A stretch of 64,000 nucleotides of DNA from Polycladomyces zharkentensis (GTDB taxonomy: Bacteria; Bacillota; Bacilli; Thermoactinomycetales; JIR-001). The notes beneath the pieces are model-generated. The model did not search any database, was not told where the DNA came from, and was given only the letters and a program-made list of their open reading frames with translations. Positions within the stretch are counted from its first letter, which is position 1, and each line of letters begins with the position of its first letter. Both the position numbers and the translations under genes were made by a program. Below are positions 58,815-64,000 of the stretch, piece after piece. The DNA is taken from NCBI RefSeq assembly GCF_016938855.1, contig NZ_JAFHAP010000008.1, forward strand, positions 280 through 64,279, in the 5' to 3' direction.

Positions 58815-59795
58815 GTGAGGCGATGGACGGCCAAAGGGGCCTTTTTGTTGATCTGTTTGCCGGTGGTGTGGGGGCTGGTTTCATCGGAACCCGTGGCCTC
58901 ATATGTGAGCCGGATCAAGGGAAAGGCCGAGCCGGTCTGGCATTCCGACGACCTGTATGCCCGGATTCGGCAGGAAGCGCAAAAACGCGGAGAACCGCCG
59001 ATCGATGCGCGGGTCGATCGGGTATGGAAAGCCATTCCGGGCTATGACGGTGTTGAGGTTGATGTGGAAGCCACCTACCGTTTGGCCAAGCGTAAAGGGT
59101 GGGTGGAACCGAAACAGTGGATTTACCGGGTTGTGCCCGCCCGGGTGAAACTGGACGATCTGGGACCCCACCCGATCTATCGCGGCAATGAACGGAAGCC
59201 CATGGCTGCGTTGATGATCAATGTGGCATGGGGCACGGAACATCTGCCCGCCATGTTGAATATCCTGCGGAAAGAACGGATCAAGGCGACGTTTTTTCTT
59301 GATGGATCGTGGTTGAAGCGTCATCCGTCCGATGCGAAACGGTTGGCGGCGGACGGGCACGAGATCGGCAATCATGCCTATTCTCATCCGATGATGAGCC
59401 GGCTTTCGCGGGAGCGGATGCGAATTGAGATGCAAAAGACGGAGCAGTTGATCCGTCAGACGTTGGGGATTCGATCGCGATGGTTCGCACCGCCAGCCGG
59501 CGATTACAATCAGGCGGTCGTGGAAGAAGCCGCCCGATTGAACATGAAAACGGTGTTGTGGACGGTGGACACGGTAGACTGGCGTCCCACCTCCACACCG
59601 GAATGGATGACGACCCGTGTGAAGAGAGGTGCCTCCAACGGTGCGCTGGTGCTGATGCATCCCACCGACCGAACCGTAACGGCACTGCCTCAAATCATAA
59701 GCGTAATGAAGCAAAATGGAATAAAACTGGGAACGGTCAGTGAAGTTCTGTCATCCAGCAGGGTGGAATCGGTTGAGCCCGTTCCGCCGTTTTGA
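58815..59795 (+). CDS. ylxY: YlxY-family sporulation polysaccharide deacetylase-like protein
   Basis: The 326-residue secreted or membrane-anchored protein starts at GTG 58815 after GGGAGG. The N-terminal hydrophobic stretch (about 8-24) is a signal anchor. The NodB-type domain (from about residue 125) has the zinc motif HAYSHP and RWFAPPAGDYNQAV. Where active deacetylases have TFDD, this one has MINVAWG, so the catalytic and metal aspartates are missing, as I recall for the YlxY family generally. It may bind cortex or wall glycan rather than deacetylate it. Confidence 0.9.
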   Translation: MRRWTAKGAFLLICLPVVWGLVSSEPVASYVSRIKGKAEPVWHSDDLYARIRQEAQKRGEPPIDARVDRVWKAIPGYDGVEVDVEATYRLAKRKGWVEPKQWIYRVVPARVKLDDLGPHPIYRGNERKPMAALMINVAWGTEHLPAMLNILRKERIKATFFLDGSWLKRHPSDAKRLAADGHEIGNHAYSHPMMSRLSRERMRIEMQKTEQLIRQTLGIRSRWFAPPAGDYNQAVVEEAARLNMKTVLWTVDTVDWRPTSTPEWMTTRVKRGASNGALVLMHPTDRTVTALPQIISVMKQNGIKLGTVSEVLSSSRVESVEPVPPF

Positions 59796-59873
59796 TATAG
59801 TAGGGATACTTCTCTCTCCAAAAGACGTTTTCTTCCAAATCAACAACAGATGCAGTCCATAAGGAGGATCAAC

Positions 59874-61127
59874 GTGATCGTTCAACATACATTGCCCAAC
59901 GGAGTTCGTGTCGTGGCCGAACAGATTCCGTACGTACGTTCGGTGGCGTTGGGGTTGTGGGTCGGCGCCGGTTCCCGTCACGAATCCGAAAAAGACAACG
60001 GAATATCCCACTTTATCGAGCACATGCTGTTCAAGGGAACAAAGAAACGGACAGCGCGTCAATTGGCTGAAGCGTTTGATGAGATCGGCGGTCAGGTGAA
60101 CGCCTTCACATCCAAGGAGATGACGTGCTATTACGCCAAGGTGCTGGATCAGCATTTTCCGATCGCGTTGGATATTTTGGCGGATATGTTTTTTGAATCG
60201 ACGTTTGCCGAAGGGGAAATCACCAAAGAACAAAAGGTGATCGTCGAAGAGATTCGGATGGTGGAGGACACCCCGGATGATCTGATCCATGATCTGTTGT
60301 CGTCGGTTGCTTTGAAAAACCATCCGCTGGGGTATCCGATCCTGGGCAGTGAAAGCAACGTGCGTTCCTTTGATCGCGGTCGTCTGTTGTCCTATCGTGA
60401 CCGATACTATCGGCCGGACAATCTGGTCATCGCCCTTGCGGGACATCTGCCGGATGATTTCATGTCATTGGTGGAATCTTATTTTGCGTCATTTACGAGC
60501 AAACAGACGGCGGAAGTGAAAGAATCTCCCTCGTTTTCCCATGAAGTGATCACCCGGCAAAAACAGACGGAGCAAACCCATCTCTGTTTGGGATTGCCCG
60601 GTGTCTCGCTGGCTGATGAGCGCATTTATCCTTTTATCCTTCTCAACAATATCCTCGGGGGCAACATGAGCTCCCGGCTATTCCAGGAAATACGGGAAGA
60701 GCGTGGGCTGGCCTATTCGGTTTACTCTTATCATTCCGCTTATCGTGATTGCGGTTTGTTCGCCGTTTATGCGGGAACGGCCCATGGGCAGGAAGAAGAA
60801 GTGACCGATCTGATTCTCCGGATACTGGAGGACGTTCGGGAAAACGGTGTGACGGAATCGGAATTGAAAAAAGCCAAGGAACAGATGAAGGGTAGCATGA
60901 TGTTGGGTCTGGAGAGCACCAGCAACCGGATGAGCCGGTTGGGTAAAAACGAGTTGCTTCTCGGTCGGCATCTCACTTTGGACGAGATGGTGGCGCGTTT
61001 GGAAGATGTCACCTTGGAAGACGTCCGCACCATTGCCCGCGAAATTTTCTCTCAGCCGCTGTCGCTGGCCCTGATTTCCCCGTCCGGGAACATTCCCGCA
61101 TCGTATGGGAGGGATCGACTTGTTTGA
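59874..61127 (+). CDS. mlpA: M16-family zinc protease (MlpA/YmxG)
   Basis: The 417-residue insulinase-family peptidase starts at GTG 59874 behind AAGGAGGATC. The inverted zinc motif HFIEH (H-x-x-E-H) lies in [14 protein letters not shown], and the downstream glutamate is in [15 protein letters not shown]. The C-terminal half carries the family segment [28 protein letters not shown], quoted by its ends. In Bacilli it is always next to pnp and ylxY. The stop overlaps dut by eight bases. Confidence 0.95.
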   Translation: MIVQHTLPNGVRVVAEQIPYVRSVALGLWVGAGSRHESEKDNGISHFIEHMLFKGTKKRTARQLAEAFDEIGGQVNAFTSKEMTCYYAKVLDQHFPIALDILADMFFESTFAEGEITKEQKVIVEEIRMVEDTPDDLIHDLLSSVALKNHPLGYPILGSESNVRSFDRGRLLSYRDRYYRPDNLVIALAGHLPDDFMSLVESYFASFTSKQTAEVKESPSFSHEVITRQKQTEQTHLCLGLPGVSLADERIYPFILLNNILGGNMSSRLFQEIREERGLAYSVYSYHSAYRDCGLFAVYAGTAHGQEEEVTDLILRILEDVRENGVTESELKKAKEQMKGSMMLGLESTSNRMSRLGKNELLLGRHLTLDEMVARLEDVTLEDVRTIAREIFSQPLSLALISPSGNIPASYGRDRLV

Positions 61128-61563
61128 AGTGCGCATCCATCAACTTCCCGGTTGCGAAGATTTGCCGCTGCCGGAGAAAATGTCGGAACAAGCCAGCGGG
61201 TTCGATCTCAGGGCGGCGGTGATGGAACCGCTGTTGATCGAACCGGGACAGTGGAAATTGATTCCCACCGGCATCGCGTTGGAAATGCCTTCCGGGTTGG
61301 AAGCGCAGGTTCGGCCACGCAGCGGTTTGGCGCTCAAAAAGGGAATCACGGTGTTGAATACCCCGGGGACGATCGACGCCGATTACCGGGGAGAGCTGAG
61401 AATCATCCTGATCAACCTGGGAGAAGAAATCTTCACCGTTGAACGCGGTGACCGGATTGCCCAACTGGTCTTTCAGCAAGTGCCGCAAGTTCGGTTGACG
61501 CCGGCGAGGGAGTTAAGCAAAACCGCCCGGGGCAGCGGCGGTTTTGGTCACACCGGAATCTGA
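61120..61563 (+). CDS. dut: dUTP diphosphatase
   Basis: Trimeric dUTPase, hydrolysing dUTP to dUMP. The 147-residue product starts at TTG 61120, six bases after GGGAGGG; the ATG at 61105 falls inside that ribosome site. All five motifs are present: [37 protein letters not shown] and [10 protein letters not shown]. Confidence 0.94.
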   Translation: MFEVRIHQLPGCEDLPLPEKMSEQASGFDLRAAVMEPLLIEPGQWKLIPTGIALEMPSGLEAQVRPRSGLALKKGITVLNTPGTIDADYRGELRIILINLGEEIFTVERGDRIAQLVFQQVPQVRLTPARELSKTARGSGGFGHTGI

Positions 61564-61585
61564 ACATAAAGCGGGGGGACATGCG

Positions 61586-61762
61586 ATGGAACCGACGCGT
61601 TTAACCGTGTTGGAACAGGAAATGGAGCGGTTGCGGGTGGAATTGCACCAAACGGCGAATACCGATCCGCGGCATTGGTCCCAGGCGACCCTGCTGCCGA
61701 TCAGCAAGCAACTGGATGCACTGATTGTTGAGTACTACAAGGAAAAGAAGAAACAAATGTGA
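61586..61762 (+). CDS. Spo0E-like sporulation regulatory peptide
   Basis: The 58-residue helical protein starts at ATG 61586 after GGGGGGA. The C-terminal half ISKQLDALIVEYYKEKKK carries the S-x-x-x-D motif of Spo0E-type aspartyl phosphatases, which dephosphorylate Spo0A~P and delay sporulation. The N-terminal helix (LEQEMERLRVELHQT) is also typical. It lies between dut and ymxH and ends in a terminator. Its target here is inferred from the family. Confidence 0.82.
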   Translation: MEPTRLTVLEQEMERLRVELHQTANTDPRHWSQATLLPISKQLDALIVEYYKEKKKQM

Positions 61763-61766
61763 TGGA

Positions 61767-61793
61767 AGGCACCCTGAAAGGGGTGCTTTTTTC
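61767..61793 (+). terminator. terminator after the Spo0E-like gene
   Basis: GGCACCC pairs with GGGTGC(T), followed by TTTTTT. Confidence 0.85.
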
Positions 61794-61852
61794 ATACCCG
61801 CTCGGACGAGGCGATACACTGTTAACAGAGTTCAGAAAAAGGGGGAAGTGTG

Positions 61853-62122
61853 ATGCGATGGAGCGAGCTGGCGGGAAAAGAACTGATCGATTTGCAAAAC
61901 GGGCAACGGTTGGGTGAATTGGGGCGGGCGGATCTGCTCGTCGATCCTCAGACAGGGGAAATCGGATCACTGCTGTTTCCGGTTGGTCATTCATGGTTTC
62001 AACGGAGGCAGGACATGTTGAGCATTTCCTGGAGCAGAATTCGCAAAATTGGGCCGGATATGGTGATCGTTGACTCGGTCGGGGAACGAAACGGTTGGCA
62101 TCACGGCGGCAAAGGGCGGTAA
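61853..62122 (+). CDS. ymxH: PRC-barrel protein YlmC/YmxH
   Basis: The 89-residue protein starts at ATG 61853 after AAGGGGGAA. RWSELAGKELIDLQNGQRLGELGRADLLVDPQTGEIGSLL, quoted by its ends, and the ISWSRIRKIGPDMVIVD segment mark the YlmC/YmxH branch of PRC-barrel proteins of spore formers. It is located, as in Bacillus, just upstream of the dipicolinate synthase genes. Function unknown. Confidence 0.92.
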   Translation: MRWSELAGKELIDLQNGQRLGELGRADLLVDPQTGEIGSLLFPVGHSWFQRRQDMLSISWSRIRKIGPDMVIVDSVGERNGWHHGGKGR

Positions 62123-62149
62123 CCGATTCTTTTACCCTGTCATATGATG
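62122..62149 (+). promoter_or_regulatory. candidate sigma-K type promoter of dpaA-dpaB
   Basis: AC (62122-62123) is followed after 17 bases by CATATGATG (62141-62149), close to the mother-cell sigma-K pattern of AC, 16-17 bp, CATA-n3-TA (last A is G here). Dipicolinate synthase is a sigma-K gene in Bacillus. Confidence 0.5.
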
Positions 62150-62232
62150 GCATCATACAGCGGCGATTTCCTATTGGGAGGGTTCGGTTGGGGACGTCTC
62201 GTGAACGCTCCAAGGGAAAGGGGTCTTGGAGG

Positions 62233-63132
62233 ATGCTGACAGGGAAACATGTCGCGTTCCTCGGCGGGGATGCCCGTCAGTTGGAAGTGATCAAAAGTTG
62301 CATTGAACTGCATGCCACAGTGAGTTTGATCGGGTTCGACAACCTGCAAAAGCCGTTCAGTGAAGCGAACCACCGCGAATTGACCCATGAATTGCTCGAA
62401 ACGGTGGACATTTTGGTGTTGCCGATCGTGGGAACGGATGAGAACGGTCAGGTGGACAGTGTTTTCACCTCCAAAAAATTGGTCCTGACGGAAAAGCACA
62501 TACAATCCCTGCCCCGTCACGCCACCATCTATGCCGGCATGGCCAAACCGTACCTGCAGAATCTCTGTGCGGCTCATGGGATACGTCTGATCGAACTGCT
62601 GAACCGGGACGATGTGGCCATCTACAACTCCATTCCGACGGTGGAAGGTGCACTGATGATGGCCATTCAAAACACTGATTTCACCATTCACGGTTCCGTG
62701 TCGATGGTGTTGGGGCTGGGGCGTGTCGGATTGACACTGGCACGAACGTTGAGCGCGCTTGGCGCGAAAACCCGTGTGGGTGTTCGAAGGTCGGAACATG
62801 TGGCTCGCGCGGTAGAAATGGGCTTGCAACCTTTTTACTTACATGATTTGGCGCGGCAGGTACATGATGTGGACTTATTGTTTAATACCGTTCCCTCCTT
62901 GGTCGTGACGGCGCAAGTGATTGCGCGGATGCCGCACCATGCGGTCATCATCGACCTGGCGTCCAAACCCGGCGGCGTCGATTTCCGGTACGCGGATAAG
63001 AGGGGAATCAAAGCAATGCTGGCCCCCAGTCTGCCCGGCATCGTGGCTCCCAAGACGGCGGGTCGGATCCTGGCGCGGACGATGACCCGCCTGATGATGC
63101 AGGACATGGGGACGGAAGAGGTGAAAACATGA
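62233..63132 (+). CDS. dpaA: dipicolinate synthase subunit A
   Basis: SpoVFA converts dihydrodipicolinate to dipicolinic acid in the mother cell for spore heat resistance. The 299-residue protein begins at ATG 62233; the frame from 62095 overlaps ymxH and has no ribosome site. The N-terminal VAFLGGDARQLEVIKS and the Rossmann core VSMVLGLGRVGLTLARTLSALGA (quoted by its ends) are typical. Its stop overlaps dpaB by four bases (ATGA). Confidence 0.95.
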   Translation: MLTGKHVAFLGGDARQLEVIKSCIELHATVSLIGFDNLQKPFSEANHRELTHELLETVDILVLPIVGTDENGQVDSVFTSKKLVLTEKHIQSLPRHATIYAGMAKPYLQNLCAAHGIRLIELLNRDDVAIYNSIPTVEGALMMAIQNTDFTIHGSVSMVLGLGRVGLTLARTLSALGAKTRVGVRRSEHVARAVEMGLQPFYLHDLARQVHDVDLLFNTVPSLVVTAQVIARMPHHAVIIDLASKPGGVDFRYADKRGIKAMLAPSLPGIVAPKTAGRILARTMTRLMMQDMGTEEVKT

Positions 63133-63731
63133 ACCTGCAAGATAAAACGATTGGATTTGCATTGACCGGTTCTCACTGCACCCATGACGAAGTGTTGCCG
63201 CAGATGAAGCGACTCGTTCAATTGGGTGCCCGTGTCATCCCGATCATCTCTCATACGGTGGCCACGGTGGACAGCCGGTTTGGAACGGCGGAGGAATGGT
63301 TGTGCCGGATCAAGGAGATCACGCCGGAACCGATCATCTCCACCATACCGGAAGCGGAGCCGATCGGACCAAAAAAAATGTTGGATTGTCTCGTGATCGC
63401 ACCCTGCACGGGCAACTCGCTGGCGAGATTGGCCAATGCCTTGACGGATGGCCCCGTTTTGATGGCGGCCAAAGCCCAGATGCGCAATCATCGCCCCGTG
63501 GTGATTGCCATCTCCACCAATGATGCATTGGGCTTGAACGCTGCAAACCTGGCAAAATTGTTGGCTGCCAAAGATATCTATTTTGTCCCTTTTGGACAGG
63601 ACGCGCCCGAACAAAAACCCAAATCCATGGTGGCCAGGATGGAGTTGATCCCCGAAACCTGCGCAGCCGCGATGCAAGGTCGGCAATTACAACCCTTAAT
63701 AGTTGAAAAGTATCGCTACTTGACTTCATAA
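63129..63731 (+). CDS. dpaB: dipicolinate synthase subunit B (flavoprotein)
   Basis: The 200-residue flavoprotein-fold partner of DpaA. IGFALTGSHCTHDEVLPQMKRL, CLVIAPCTGNSLARLANALTDGPVLMAAKA (quoted by its ends) and SMVARMELIPETCAAA are family hallmarks. Order dpaA-dpaB-asd matches the Bacillus spoVFA-spoVFB-asd cluster, where asd supplies aspartate semialdehyde to the same pathway. Confidence 0.96.
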   Translation: MNLQDKTIGFALTGSHCTHDEVLPQMKRLVQLGARVIPIISHTVATVDSRFGTAEEWLCRIKEITPEPIISTIPEAEPIGPKKMLDCLVIAPCTGNSLARLANALTDGPVLMAAKAQMRNHRPVVIAISTNDALGLNAANLAKLLAAKDIYFVPFGQDAPEQKPKSMVARMELIPETCAAAMQGRQLQPLIVEKYRYLTS

Positions 63732-63849
63732 TAGTAAAGAGGCTTGTGAAGCAAACGAATGATACTGGTTTGCGACGCCAGCATATACAAGGGTTCGCCG
63801 CTTGTGGAACTGCATCGAGGCGAAACAGGAAACAGGGGAGGAGATGCCG

Positions 63850-64000
63850 ATGTCCGCACAAACGTATACGGTGGCCGTAGTCGGCGCAACGGGTGCGGTG
63901 GGAGAACAAATGATCAAAACCCTGGAGGAGAGAAACTTTCCTGTCGGGGAACTGAAACCGTTGGCCTCCGCGCGGTCGGCCGGAACCACCGTTCGTTTCC
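63850..64000 (+). CDS. asd: aspartate-semialdehyde dehydrogenase, N-terminal fragment (cut by window end)
   Basis: ATG 63850 follows GGGAGGAG. The 50 residues seen include the NADP-binding TVAVVGATGAVGEQMIKTL and LKPLASARSAG, which identify Asd. The enzyme makes aspartate semialdehyde for lysine, threonine and diaminopimelate, and for dipicolinate with the preceding genes. A GCAAAC/GTTTGC hairpin lies in the 118-nt gap after dpaB. The rest of the gene lies beyond the window. Confidence 0.93.
   Translation, partial: MSAQTYTVAVVGATGAVGEQMIKTLEERNFPVGELKPLASARSAGTTVRF

Overview
The window looks like a chromosomal segment of a spore-forming, Gram-positive Firmicute of moderately high GC content. 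Gene order, aggregate protein similarity and the absence of a flagellar block suggest the Thermoactinomycetaceae (Polycladomyces- or Kroppenstedtia-like). The genus is an inference; no rRNA or tRNA gene was recognised in the window. Direct support for the lineage comes from CodY, GlcT with a RAT antiterminator, a Gram-positive PolC, a Zur-type box, a Spo0E-like peptide, YlxY and the dipicolinate synthase genes dpaA-dpaB.

The left third (about 1-23,200) is an accessory mosaic. It opens with the 3' part of a TnpB (IS200/IS605-type) gene whose right end cuts off a coiled-coil gene. Next come a GNAT acetyltransferase and a two-component system diverging from a PepSY-type membrane protein, a GT2 glycosyltransferase and GalU. 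A YfmJ-like oxidoreductase follows, then a poorly explained 734-nt stretch, and then the glucose PTS module (glcT, RAT/terminator, ptsG). After these lie a divergent MerR-type metal regulator and its Cys-Cys target gene, a PH-domain protein, a DUF2621 protein, glycerate kinase, CopC-CopD, a Zur-box-preceded COG0523 metallochaperone, an RpiR regulator with a class III aminotransferase behind a long inverted repeat, a cupredoxin, and small WYL/YolD-type proteins.

From 23,422 to the right edge the order is the conserved Bacilli housekeeping backbone: sucC-sucD-dprA-topA-trmFO-hslV-hslU-codY, then rpsB-tsf-pyrH-frr-uppS-cdsA-dxr-rseP-proS-polC, then rimP-nusA-ylxR-ylxQ-infB-ylxP-rbfA-nrnA-truB-ribF-rpsO-pnp. 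It ends with the sporulation-linked tail ylxY-M16 protease-dut-spo0E-like-ymxH-dpaA-dpaB-asd (asd is cut by the window end). Two usual members are missing: codV/xerC between trmFO and hslV, and the flagellar/chemotaxis operon between codY and rpsB.

The most interesting non-coding signal is a pair of about 213-215 bp intergenic elements (34,508-34,720 and 47,456-47,670). They share terminal inverted repeats and some internal sequence in opposite orientation, so they look like a MITE family; one separates rpsB from tsf. Other regulatory structure read directly from the sequence includes a MerR-type promoter with a 19-bp spacer, an 11-bp-phased response-regulator box array, a 15-bp inverted repeat in front of the aminotransferase/RpiR pair, a Zur box, a GlcT antiterminator overlapping a terminator, alternative hairpins near 8,553-8,608, and candidate sporulation sigma promoters in front of ylxY and dpaA. 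I saw no CRISPR array, prophage or clear new defence system.
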